From Streptomyces sp. WM6386 (GTDB taxonomy: Bacteria; Actinomycetota; Actinomycetes; Streptomycetales; Streptomycetaceae): a stretch of 15,210 nucleotides of DNA. The stretch covers positions 1 to 15,210 of the forward strand of contig NZ_JXTE01000114.1 in the NCBI RefSeq assembly GCF_000972385.1, in the 5' to 3' direction. Below are positions 1-7,141 of this stretch, piece by piece; positions within the stretch are counted from its first letter, which is position 1; each line of letters opens with the position of its first letter. Below the pieces are notes generated by a model, which was not told the origin of the DNA, made no database searches, and saw nothing but the letters and a program-made list of their open reading frames with translations. The position numbers and the translations under genes are program-made.

Positions 1-26
1 CACCCCACCTGTTGCGGGGGGTCGAA

Positions 27-88
27 AGGGGCGCAGCCCCTGGGGGATGGGACGGGTAGGGGCGGCGGGGGCGAGAACAAGCCCCCGC
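27..88. terminator. Pair of GC-rich hairpins, probable terminator or intergenic repeat
   Basis: Two inverted repeats lie close together. The first has AGGGGC at 27-32 pairing with GCCCCT at 36-41 around a 3-nt loop. The second has GCGGGGGC at 65-72 pairing perfectly with GCCCCCGC at 81-88 around an 8-nt loop. There is no T tract, which is usual for Streptomyces terminators. The upstream gene is outside the window, so its identity and direction are unknown. The wording of bases 15-75 looks like a GC-rich intergenic element that I associate from memory with many Streptomyces spacers. That dispersed-repeat identity is inference. Confidence 0.4.
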
Positions 89-160
89 TCACCCCGCCCC
101 CGTCACCCACGTGGTCCCCGACAACACGCTCCCCATCCCCCCGCCCGTGAAGATGCGGAC

Positions 161-529
161 ATGGGTATACGCACGCTCCACCGCCACACGGCTCCGGCGC
201 AGGCGACCACCGATGCGACCGCGTCCACCCCACCGCCGTCGGTCCCGCCCTTCGCGGCAACGGCCAGTACCGCCCGCATCCCGACCGACCTCGCGACGGA
301 CCTGCGCAAAAGGACCGCGGACCTGCGTCACCGGCTCACCCGGAGGGACTGGCGGCTCACCGTCGATCAGGCCCGCAGCTATCTCGCGCTGCTCCTCACT
401 GCACTGACCCGCTCCCGTCAGGTCCGGACCGTCACCGTGTTCATGGTGACCGCCGCCGCGGTCAGCGACCGCCTCGACGGCTCAGCTCCCGGCCAGGACC
501 GGGCGCCGGGACCGGACGCCACACCCTGA
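161..529 (+). CDS. Hypothetical small protein (122 aa), Streptomyces-type
   Basis: No function is recognised. The product starts MGIRTLHRHT and is polar, Ala/Thr/Pro-rich up to about residue 45. A basic amphipathic segment follows (residues 47-68, RKRTADLRHRLTRRDWRL), then a short hydrophobic stretch (72-82) and a tail ending GPDATP. It has no signal peptide and no clear membrane helix. The ATG at 161 is preferred because the in-frame extension to 47 crosses the hairpin region and is low-complexity Arg/Pro. The Shine-Dalgarno is weak (GAAG about 8 nt upstream). From memory, short proteins of this N- and C-terminal pattern recur in Streptomyces. The last 68 bases overlap the convergent DUF4184 gene, so one of the two 3' ends may be wrong. 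Confidence 0.5.
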   Translation: MGIRTLHRHTAPAQATTDATASTPPPSVPPFAATASTARIPTDLATDLRKRTADLRHRLTRRDWRLTVDQARSYLALLLTALTRSRQVRTVTVFMVTAAAVSDRLDGSAPGQDRAPGPDATP

Positions 530-1310
530 CGCCCACGGCGTACACCAGCACGCCCAGCACGAGCCCGGCGCCCGCCCCGAAGCACAGCGTCGGGATCAGC
601 TCCCACGGCTTCGCGGTGGACCCCCAGTAGGCCCACCACCGCGAAGCCCGCTGCACCGCCCCGACCAGCGCACAGCCACCGATGACGATCGCGGCCCACC
701 ACCGGTCCGCGCCGGTCAGCACAGGCACCCCCACCGGCTCGGCGACAGCACCCCGCACCCGCCGCAGGGCATACCCCAGGAACACCGCGATCACGACCGC
801 GGCCACCGCCGAACTGCCGTACTGGAGGTACCAGTACAGCGGCGAGCCCGCGATCGTCTCGCCCAGGACGGGAAACACCCGCATTCCCCACCGGTCGAGA
901 TGGGTGAACGCGTCCCACACGACATGCGTCAGCGCGCCGAGCGCCGCCGACACGTACCAGCGCGCCACCAGCGACGGCCGGACACGCGCGCGTGGCACCC
1001 CGCAGCGCAACAAGGTCGCCGGCCGTGCCTGGCGCCGCCGTGGCAGCAGTGCCACCAGCGGCTCACGGATCAGCAGCCACAGCCCCACCAGCGTCCACGC
1101 GACGAGCACGTCGACGGTGAAGACACCCGCGAAGGAGTGGGTGAAGGACCCGAACTCCATCGCCTCGGACAGGACACTCGCCGCGAAATAGGTCATGTCG
1201 GGAGCGAAGGAGCCCGCCACTAGCACCGCCGGCACCAGCGAGCCCCGGCCGGTTCCATCGGTGCGCAAGGCGGGCAGGACAGCGGCCGCGTGGCTCAGCG
1301 TGAACGGCAA
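462..1310 (-). CDS. DUF4184 family integral membrane protein (282 aa)
   Basis: The N-terminus LPFTLSHAAAVLP is the hallmark start of the DUF4184 family. This fixes the start at TTG (plus-strand CAA at 1308-1310), although the frame stays open to an ATG at 1550. That upstream 80 codons is Arg/Pro/Ser-rich and unlike the family. Several hydrophobic helices are visible, around residues 26-46, 60-82, 118-131, 165-185, 208-226 and 243-262. Conserved-looking polar residues sit near them: H7, D38, H58 and the H129/D133/H137 cluster. This pattern resembles membrane-bound metal-dependent hydrolases of the YdjM/DUF457 type, but hydrolase activity is inference. The upstream SD is only a run of Gs. The gene is divergent from the lytic transglycosylase and its 3' end overlaps the small gene at 161-529. 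Confidence 0.8.
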   Translation of the reverse strand: MPFTLSHAAAVLPALRTDGTGRGSLVPAVLVAGSFAPDMTYFAASVLSEAMEFGSFTHSFAGVFTVDVLVAWTLVGLWLLIREPLVALLPRRRQARPATLLRCGVPRARVRPSLVARWYVSAALGALTHVVWDAFTHLDRWGMRVFPVLGETIAGSPLYWYLQYGSSAVAAVVIAVFLGYALRRVRGAVAEPVGVPVLTGADRWWAAIVIGGCALVGAVQRASRWWAYWGSTAKPWELIPTLCFGAGAGLVLGVLVYAVGVRVWRPVPAPGPGRELSRRGGR

Positions 1311-1400
1311 GAAGGCCCCCGGGTTCGGTGTGGTCGGACCGGCCCAGTATGGCCAACTGGTGAAAACCGGGCACGAACAGGTGCCCGCGCAAAGCAAGTT

Positions 1401-1548
1401 GTCGTAGGGTCGCCTGGGTCGCCGTGCCGGGGAGCGCGGTCGAACAGAAGAACACGGCACCGAATGGCTCCACGAGGGCAACCCGCACCACGGGTCGATC
1501 GTCACACCATGGCGAGCACGTCGAACGGAGACGGGCGCTCGGGCGTCC
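1401..1548 (+). promoter_or_regulatory. Structured 5' leader, candidate cyclic-di-AMP (ydaO) riboswitch
   Basis: The stretch before the lytic transglycosylase contains several possible helices. GTGCCG (1424-1429) pairs with CGGCAC (1455-1460). ACCCG (1481-1485) pairs with CGGGT (1491-1495). As a long-range closure, CGTGC (1423-1427) could pair with GCACG (1516-1520). A last hairpin, GGGCGC (1533-1538)/GCGTCC (1543-1548) with a TCGG loop, sits just before the RBS. Short blocks recall the ydaO motif: a GGGGA box, CACCGAAT, GAGGGCAACC, and a 3' shoulder GTCAC...GGCGAGCACGTCGAACGGAG. In Streptomyces, cell-wall hydrolase genes are the known targets of that riboswitch. The match is imperfect and made from memory, so identity is uncertain. 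The structured nature is better supported. Confidence 0.35.
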
Positions 1549-1566
1549 ACGGGAGGGATTCACTTT

Positions 1567-3282
1567 ATGTCGGCGCAATTCGGCAGGAGGCTGCGCAAGG
1601 GAGCGGTGGCCACCACCGTCGCCGCGGCGGCTGTCGCGGCACTCTCAGCGTCCCAGGCACCCGGCGTGACGGTCGACGACAGTGGCAGATCGACCGCGGC
1701 CGACGCCCAGCCCTCTCCCGACGCGACCGGCGACGACAGCGGTGCGACCGGCAACTCGCCGTACTACACGGACCTGCCGCCGCTCAACAGCCCGAGCCCC
1801 GCACCGACCGTCGGCACTCCCGCCGCCACCGGCTCGACCGAGGCCGGCATACCCGCGACCGTCCTGGACGCCTACAAGCAGGCCGCGTCCTCGCTCCAGT
1901 CGTCCAAGCCCGGCTGCAACCTGCCCTGGGAACTCCTGGCCGCCATCGGCAAGGTGGAGTCCGGCCAGGCCCGCGGCGGCCGCGTCGACGCGGACGGCAA
2001 CACCATCGGCAGGATCCTCGGCCCCAAGCTGAACGGCGTCGGCTTCGCGCACATCAGCGACACCGACGGCGGCGCGTACGACGGTGACAGCGTCTACGAC
2101 CGGGCCGTCGGCCCCATGCAGTTCATCCCCTCCACCTGGGAGTGGGCCGGCCGCGACGGCAACGACGACGGCAAGAAGGACCCCAACAACATCTACGACG
2201 CGGCGCTCGCCGCCGGCCACTACCTGTGCCGCTTCGGCTGGGACCTGTCCACCCAGTCCGACCTCAACAGCGCGATCCTCAGCTACAACAACTCGCAGGA
2301 CTACCTGAACACGGTCCTGTCGTGGCTGGAGTACTACCGCAAGGGCACCCACGAGGTCCCCGACGGCACCGGCACCATTCCGGACAACCGCAGCGACGAG
2401 AACGACAGCGCGAACCCGACGCCGTCGCCCACTCCGCCGTCGACGCCCGGCACACCCGGCACACCCGGCACGCCTGGCAGCAACACCCCCAGCCCCACCC
2501 CGCCGCCGTCGGACAAACCGACCACGCCGAGCACCCCGACGCCGACGCCCACCGACACGGTCGACCACCTCGAGGACGCGGGCACCGCCAAGCTCACCGC
2601 GCAGGCCGGCGACACCTTCACCAAGAGGATCAGCACCCGCGCCGAGACCTCGGCCGGCAAGGCCGTCGGCAAGGTCCGGGTCCGCTTCACGATCGTCGGC
2701 GACACCGACACCACCTTCACGGGCGGCGAGAGCGTCGCCACGGTGGTCACGGGCAGCTCCGGCGTGGCCGTCGCGCCCACCCTCAAGGCGGGCGAGACGA
2801 CGGGCGAGTTCACCGTCCGAGCCACCGTCGTGGGCCGCTCGGTCACCGGCCTCGACTACAAGGCGACCGTCACCGAGCGCGTCGCCGACACCCTGGCCCG
2901 CACCAGCGACACCGCGCTGACCTGCACCCCTGGCGGCGAGTTCGCCGACCGGGTCGAGGTGAAGGCGACCTACGGCGGCGCCGTCGCGGACCAGGTCGCC
3001 GCCACCGCCACCCTGATCACCTCGGCGGACGACGCGACCGAGAACACCAAGGGCCCCTACTTCAAGGACGCGGACGGCAAGACCGTACGCACCCTCACGG
3101 GCCTGGAGACGGACGCGGACGGCCTGCTCAAACTGCCGAAGCTGTACGCGGACGACACCACCGGCACGTTCCTGCTCCGCATCAACACCTCCGGCGGCGC
3201 GACCCTGACGGTCGAACTGACCGTGGCGCCGGCCGCCGAGACGTCGGAGTCCCCGAGCCCGTCGGCCAGTCCGAGCGCGTAA
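1567..3282 (+). CDS. Secreted SLT-type lytic transglycosylase with Ig-like C-terminal repeats (571 aa)
   Basis: Lytic transglycosylases cleave the MurNAc-GlcNAc bond of peptidoglycan, forming 1,6-anhydro ends. A signal peptide is clear: basic RRLRK, a hydrophobic Ala/Val core, and likely cleavage after about residue 31. The catalytic domain spans roughly residues 93-262, with WELLAAIGKVESG (E131 is the likely catalytic Glu), AVGPMQFIPSTW (180-191) and a NIYDAALAAGHYLC helix (208-221). A Pro/Thr/Ser linker follows (283-330), including four TPG units. Two repeated all-beta, Ig-like segments come next (about 333-437 and 440-555), then a Ser/Pro tail. No LPXTG or peptidoglycan-binding domain was seen, so the beta repeats may do the anchoring (inference). 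GGAGG (1552-1556) stands 10 nt before the ATG. The upstream leader may make expression ligand-responsive. Confidence 0.9.
   Translation: MSAQFGRRLRKGAVATTVAAAAVAALSASQAPGVTVDDSGRSTAADAQPSPDATGDDSGATGNSPYYTDLPPLNSPSPAPTVGTPAATGSTEAGIPATVLDAYKQAASSLQSSKPGCNLPWELLAAIGKVESGQARGGRVDADGNTIGRILGPKLNGVGFAHISDTDGGAYDGDSVYDRAVGPMQFIPSTWEWAGRDGNDDGKKDPNNIYDAALAAGHYLCRFGWDLSTQSDLNSAILSYNNSQDYLNTVLSWLEYYRKGTHEVPDGTGTIPDNRSDENDSANPTPSPTPPSTPGTPGTPGTPGSNTPSPTPPPSDKPTTPSTPTPTPTDTVDHLEDAGTAKLTAQAGDTFTKRISTRAETSAGKAVGKVRVRFTIVGDTDTTFTGGESVATVVTGSSGVAVAPTLKAGETTGEFTVRATVVGRSVTGLDYKATVTERVADTLARTSDTALTCTPGGEFADRVEVKATYGGAVADQVAATATLITSADDATENTKGPYFKDADGKTVRTLTGLETDADGLLKLPKLYADDTTGTFLLRINTSGGATLTVELTVAPAAETSESPSPSASPSA
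2443..2478 (+). repeat. Four 9-bp in-frame repeats encoding TPG units
   Basis: The 9-base unit ACRCCYGGC occurs four times in a row inside the linker of the lytic transglycosylase and encodes Thr-Pro-Gly four times. The two central copies are identical. Tandem units of this sort change number by slippage, so linker length may vary between strains. Confidence 0.8.
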
Positions 3283-3309
3283 CGGCTCCTTCCTGTCGTA
3301 CGACCCTGG

Positions 3310-3336
3310 CGGCGCCCCTCGTGAGGAGGGGCGCCG
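3310..3336 (+). terminator. Rho-independent-like terminator of the lytic transglycosylase gene
   Basis: A perfect 10-bp inverted repeat, GGCGCCCCTC (3311-3320) and GAGGGGCGCC (3326-3335), encloses the loop GTGAG. A C-G pair at 3310/3336 extends it. It lies 28 nt after the stop codon. It lacks a U tract, as most Streptomyces terminators do. Confidence 0.8.
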
Positions 3337-3344
3337 TCGTCGTG

Positions 3345-3382
3345 TGCAACGTGTTCTCATCTCGCCCACCCGTTGCTACGGT
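3345..3382 (+). promoter_or_regulatory. Promoter with overlapping KstR-like palindrome, upstream of SPW_0924-like/DUF3068 genes
   Basis: A possible vegetative promoter has -35 TTCTCA (3354-3359), a 17-nt spacer and -10 TACGGT (3377-3382), about 46 nt before the first start codon. Overlapping the -35 is TGCAACGTGTTCTC (3345-3358). This matches 11 of 14 positions of the TAGAACGTGTTCTA palindrome known for KstR-type TetR regulators of lipid and sterol genes. The promoter call is moderate. The operator call rests on one site seen by eye. Confidence 0.4.
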
Positions 3383-3427
3383 GCCGGACCTGACGACCTA
3401 TCAGTACCAGTCCGTCGGGAGGCCCGC

Positions 3428-3562
3428 ATGCGTGCCCTGATCGCCGCCGCGATCGGCCTGGCCGTCGCGCTCGCCCTGGTCCTCACGATCACCGCGATGG
3501 GGTCGCCGGCCGGCAAGACGTCCCCGAAGCCGCTGCTGACGACGGTGCCGTCACACCCGTAA
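3428..3562 (+). CDS. Small single-pass membrane peptide, SPW_0924 family-like (44 aa)
   Basis: The peptide begins MRALIAAAIGLAVALALVLT, which forms one N-terminal membrane helix or uncleaved signal (residues 3-23). A short extracytoplasmic tail ends PKPLLTTVPSHP. I recognise this as resembling the short SPW_0924 proteins annotated across Streptomyces; the name is from memory. The ATG at 3428 is chosen over an in-frame ATG at 3344 because GGGAGG (3418-3423) is correctly spaced before it and the upstream codons cross the promoter. Only 21 bases separate it from the DUF3068 gene, so the two are very likely co-transcribed and may act together at the membrane (inference). Function is unknown. Confidence 0.7.
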   Translation: MRALIAAAIGLAVALALVLTITAMGSPAGKTSPKPLLTTVPSHP

Positions 3563-3583
3563 CCACCCGGGAGGGAGGCCGAG

Positions 3584-4573
3584 ATGCGCCGAAAGGCCAG
3601 CCTGATCCTGCTCGCTCTCGCCGTGTTCTTCGCGGCACTGTCCCCGCTGCTGCGCTGGTACGCCTTCCCGCGGCTGGCCAAGATCCCGGCCGGCCAGTAC
3701 CAGGACATGGTCCTGGAGGCGAAGGACGCCACCCTCATGAACAACGCGATGCAGGTCGAGAAGGTCTCCAAGGTCACCATCGTGCAGACCCTCAAGGGCA
3801 ACGTCGAGGCCTCAGAGAAGATCGAGAAGACACTCGGCCGGGACGTCGTCGTCTGGGACGGCCTGTCCTACGCCCAGGGCCCCGACGGCCAACAGGTCGC
3901 CTACATCCCCGAGCGGTACATCTTCGACGCCCACACCCAGGAACCGATCCACGCCACGGGCGAGATGGTCGACGGCGACCCGGTGAAGCGGGAGGGCCTC
4001 GAATTCAAGTGGCCCTTCCTGACGGAGAAGCGGGACTACGAGTACTTCGACGCCCAGACCCGCACCTCGTCCCCCATCCACTACAAGGGCACCCAGGACT
4101 TCCGCGGCCTGGAGGTCTACTACTTCGAGCAGACCATCCCCTGGACCCAGGTGAAGTGGCCCAAGAAGCTGCCCATCGCGGGTGTCACCCCCGAGCAGCT
4201 CGCCAGGACCGGCACGACCCGCTGGTACACCACGGTCCGCAAGTTCTGGGTCGAACCCGTCACCGGCGCCCCCGTCTACGGCGAGGAGATCCACAGGGAG
4301 GAACTCCGCGGCGGCACCCTCCTCGGCGACCGCGACAAGGTGACGGCGTTCGCCGGCCACGTGAAGATGCGCGAGGACTACATCGAGCACACCGTCGACC
4401 TGGTCAAGTCCAACCGCACCCTGGTGCTCCTGATGACCTCGTACCTCCCCTGGGGCTTCGCGACCCTGGGCGTACTCCTGCTGGCCCTGTCCCTGTACCT
4501 GGAGGCCCGCGGCCGCCGCCCCGACGAACCGGAACCCGCCACGGACTCCGAACCCGAACCGGTCACCGCCTGA
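3584..4573 (+). CDS. DUF3068 (PorA-family) membrane-anchored protein (329 aa)
   Basis: The protein has a membrane helix at each end, at about residues 6-26 (LILLALAVFFAALSPLLRWY) and 285-306. Between them is a large polar domain of some 250 residues that would face the outside, and the tail is acidic/Pro-rich (DEPEPATDSEPEPVTA). The layout, the length and motifs such as WDGLSYAQGPDG, YIFDAHTQEP and TRWYTTVRKFWVEPVTG fit DUF3068, which some databases now call porin PorA family. A pore function is not shown by the sequence. GGGAGG precedes the ATG at a good distance. It forms a two-gene unit with the 44-residue peptide. Its stop codon lies inside the 3' end of the convergent hrpB; the genes overlap by 11 bases, so transcription may interfere. 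Confidence 0.85.
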   Translation: MRRKASLILLALAVFFAALSPLLRWYAFPRLAKIPAGQYQDMVLEAKDATLMNNAMQVEKVSKVTIVQTLKGNVEASEKIEKTLGRDVVVWDGLSYAQGPDGQQVAYIPERYIFDAHTQEPIHATGEMVDGDPVKREGLEFKWPFLTEKRDYEYFDAQTRTSSPIHYKGTQDFRGLEVYYFEQTIPWTQVKWPKKLPIAGVTPEQLARTGTTRWYTTVRKFWVEPVTGAPVYGEEIHREELRGGTLLGDRDKVTAFAGHVKMREDYIEHTVDLVKSNRTLVLLMTSYLPWGFATLGVLLLALSLYLEARGRRPDEPEPATDSEPEPVTA

Positions 4574-7055
4574 GCCGCGCGTTCGTATACCGCGTCGGCT
4601 CGGCACCCGCCGGATCCTCGGGCCACGGATGCTTCGGATACCGGCCCCGCAGCTCCGCCCGCACGCCCTTGTAGCCGTCCTTCCAGAACGACGCGAGATC
4701 GGCGGTCACGGCGGCCGGGCGCCCCGCGGGGGAGAGCAGATGGACGAGCAGCGCGACCCCGGCGACCGCGGGCGACTCGTGCAGCCCGAACATCTCCTGC
4801 AACTTCACCGCGAGAACGGGCTGCTCGGGGTTCGCGTAGTCGATCCGGATTCTGGACCCACTGGGCACGGTGATCCGCTCGGGAGCGAGTTCGTCGACCC
4901 GCGCGGCATCCCCGGAGGCCCAGGGCAGCAGTCGGCCCAGCGCGTTCCCGGCGTCGATCCGCGCCAGATCGACCCGCCGCCGGGCACGACCGAGCTCCGG
5001 CTCCAGCCACTCGTCCACGCGTGCGTGCAGCGCGTCGTCGCAGACGTCCGGCCACGGCTCCCCGAGGTGCAGCCGCAGAAAGGCGAGCCGCTGCCGCAGC
5101 ACGTCGGCCTCGGGCGACCAGCGCAACAGACGCAGCCCTTCCTGCCGCAGCCCTTCAAGAAGCGCGTCGCGTACGAGAACGGGGTCCGGGTCCCGGAGCG
5201 TGCGCACCGCCAGCTCCACGGCCCCCAGCCGCTCCACACGCCGCGCCACGACGTCCCCGTCGGCCCAGTGGACCTCGTCCCGCTCGTCGAGCAGCGCCCC
5301 TGCCGCCTGCCGCGCGGTCTCCTCGTCGACGACCGCACCGAGCTGCACGCGTGCGTGGCCCTTCCCGACGGGGCGGTCCGCGACGGCGACGGCGATCCAG
5401 GGCGCCCCGCGCAGGCCGGTGGCGTCACGGACCTCGGCGCGGGTGCCCGACACCATGAGATAGGAACCGCCGTCGGCCCTGGCGACCCGCTCGGGGAAGG
5501 CGAGGGCGGCGACGAGCCCGACGAGCGCGTCCTCGGTGAGAGAGGACGCGCGGGCCGGCTCGTCGGCGAGGGCCTGCAGTCGGCGTACCTCCGTACGCCA
5601 GCGCCCCGCGTAGGCGTCGCCCCCGCGCCGGGCCGTCCGCACGGCGGCCGCCAGATCGTCGCCGTAGTCCCGCGGCGGCTCCTCGCTGAGCAGCGCGACC
5701 ACATCGGCCACCTCCCGCGAGGGTCCGGCGTCCAGCAGGGCCCGCCCGAGCCGGGGATGCAGCCCGAGCCGGGCCAGCCGTGCCCCGCGCTCCGTCGCCC
5801 GCCCGGCGGAGTCCACCGCGCCGATCGCCGACAGGACGCTCCGCGCGGCGGCCATCGCCCCGGTCGGCGGCGGATCCAGCAACGCCAGCCCGGAGGCGTC
5901 CGGATCGCCCCAGCAGGCCGCCTGGAGGGCGAACGCCGTCAGGTCGGCCACCTTGATCTCCGGGGCCGGGAAAGCCGGCAGCCGGAGGTCCTCCGCCTCC
6001 GTCCAGCAGCGGTACGCCACACCCGGCGCCTCACGCCCGGCCCGCCCCAGCCGCTGATTCCCGACCGCGCGGGAGGACCTGACCGTCGTCAACGCGCTCA
6101 GCCCGCGCGCGTGGTCCACCCGAGGCTCCCGCGTCAGCCCCGAGTCGACGACGATCCGCACCCCGGGCACCGTCAGCGACGACTCGGCGACGGAGGTCGC
6201 CAGCACCACCCGGCGCCGCTCGCCGGGCGCCAGCACCGCGTCCTGCACGGCGGCCGGCGCCCGCCCGTGCACCTGGAGCACGTCCACGTCGCCGAGACCG
6301 CCCAGCTGCCCGGCGACCCGCGCGATCTCGCCCATGCCGGGCAGGAAGCACAGCACGTCCCCCTCCCGCTCGGCCAGCGCCCGCCGCACCACCGACGCCA
6401 CATGCGTCAACAGCGCGGGATCGACCCACATGCCGTGCGAGGGCCGTACCGGGCGGGCCGGGGGAGCCCAGACCACGCCGACCCCGTACGCCCGCCCCCG
6501 AGCCTCGACCACCGGCGCCCCGCCCAGCAGCCTCGACCAGCCCTCCGCGTCGGTCGTCGCCGACGCGGCCACCAGCCGCAGCTCCGGCCGCAGCGCCTGC
6601 CGTACGTCCCACAGGAACGCCGCCGTCGTGTCCGCGTCCAGATGCCGCTCGTGACACTCGTCCAGGACCACCACGTCGACGCCCGCGAGCTCCTGGTCCC
6701 GCTGGAGCCGCTGGAGCAGGACACCGGTCGTCACGACCTCCACGCGTGAGTGCCGGCCGACGACCCGCTCCCCGCGCACGGTGTAGCCGACGCTCCCGCC
6801 GACCTTCTCGCCCAGCAGCCACGCCATCCGCCGGGCCGCCGCGCGGGCCGCGATCCGCCGCGGCTCGGCCACGACCACCCGCCGAGCGGGAGCGTCACCG
6901 CCCAGCAGCCCGGCCAGCGCCAGCGGTACGAGGGTGGTCTTGCCGCTGCCGGTCGGCGCGACGAGAACGGCGGTTCCGTGCGCGTCCAGGGCGTCGGACA
7001 GGGCGGGCAGGGCGCCGCGTACAGGAAGGGCGTCCAGAGCGTCGTAACGGATCAC
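4563..7055 (-). CDS. hrpB: ATP-dependent helicase HrpB (DExH-box, 830 aa)
   Basis: HrpB is a DEAH/RHA-type RNA helicase of largely unknown cellular role. The motifs are complete, numbered from the GTG start: Walker A APTGSGKTT (33-41), TTGVLLQRL (109-117), DECHERH (132-138), SATTD (165-169), CFLPGMGEI (236-244), ATSVAESSLTVPGVRIVVD (286-304) and QRLGRAGRE (334-342). The long C-terminal region includes the PSGSRIRIDY block of the HrpB C-domain. The length is normal for the family. The GTG at 7055 is chosen because MIRYDALDALPV is the expected N-terminus. The frame stays open to 7148, but that extension crosses two inverted repeats and encodes Arg/Ala-rich sequence. The SD is poor (GGGGGC). The methyltransferase gene upstream on the same strand is separated by a strong palindrome, so hrpB probably has its own promoter. 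Confidence 0.92.
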   Translation of the reverse strand: MIRYDALDALPVRGALPALSDALDAHGTAVLVAPTGSGKTTLVPLALAGLLGGDAPARRVVVAEPRRIAARAAARRMAWLLGEKVGGSVGYTVRGERVVGRHSRVEVVTTGVLLQRLQRDQELAGVDVVVLDECHERHLDADTTAAFLWDVRQALRPELRLVAASATTDAEGWSRLLGGAPVVEARGRAYGVGVVWAPPARPVRPSHGMWVDPALLTHVASVVRRALAEREGDVLCFLPGMGEIARVAGQLGGLGDVDVLQVHGRAPAAVQDAVLAPGERRRVVLATSVAESSLTVPGVRIVVDSGLTREPRVDHARGLSALTTVRSSRAVGNQRLGRAGREAPGVAYRCWTEAEDLRLPAFPAPEIKVADLTAFALQAACWGDPDASGLALLDPPPTGAMAAARSVLSAIGAVDSAGRATERGARLARLGLHPRLGRALLDAGPSREVADVVALLSEEPPRDYGDDLAAAVRTARRGGDAYAGRWRTEVRRLQALADEPARASSLTEDALVGLVAALAFPERVARADGGSYLMVSGTRAEVRDATGLRGAPWIAVAVADRPVGKGHARVQLGAVVDEETARQAAGALLDERDEVHWADGDVVARRVERLGAVELAVRTLRDPDPVLVRDALLEGLRQEGLRLLRWSPEADVLRQRLAFLRLHLGEPWPDVCDDALHARVDEWLEPELGRARRRVDLARIDAGNALGRLLPWASGDAARVDELAPERITVPSGSRIRIDYANPEQPVLAVKLQEMFGLHESPAVAGVALLVHLLSPAGRPAAVTADLASFWKDGYKGVRAELRGRYPKHPWPEDPAGAEPTRYTNARLRR

Positions 7056-7077
7056 GCCCCCAGTGTCGTACGACCGC

Positions 7078-7105
7078 GAGCACGCCCCGCTACGCGCGCG
7101 TGCTC
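7078..7105. other. Inverted repeat upstream of hrpB
   Basis: GAGCACGC (7078-7085) pairs with GCGTGCTC (7098-7105) around a 12-nt loop. It lies 23 bases upstream of the hrpB start codon and directly beside the larger palindrome at 7108-7141. It could belong to the terminator of the methyltransferase gene or sit in the hrpB promoter region. The sequence alone does not decide. Confidence 0.6.
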
Positions 7106-7107
7106 CT

Positions 7108-7141
7108 ACTTCCGGCCACGCACGCGTGCGTGGCCGGAAGT
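7108..7141. terminator. Perfect 34-bp palindrome between methyltransferase and hrpB
   Basis: The 17 bases ACTTCCGGCCACGCACG (7108-7124) are followed with no spacer by their exact reverse complement (7125-7141). The last base is shared with the methyltransferase stop codon, so the hairpin starts as translation ends. It is the natural terminator for the minus-strand methyltransferase and would fold in transcripts of either direction. There is no U tract. Confidence 0.7.

Noticed and set aside
1311..1550. N-terminal extension of the DUF4184 gene up to an ATG at 1550
   Set aside because: The family N-terminus begins at the TTG at 1310. The extension lies antisense to the structured leader and has no membrane or domain character.
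1645..3369. 574-codon open frame on the minus strand opposite the lytic transglycosylase
   Set aside because: It is Arg/Gly/Ala-rich low-complexity sequence with no domain. The opposite strand has a signal peptide and catalytic motifs.
4629..6749. 706-codon open frame on the plus strand opposite hrpB
   Set aside because: It is Arg/Pro/Gln/His-rich with no motif. HrpB helicase motifs on the other strand are complete.
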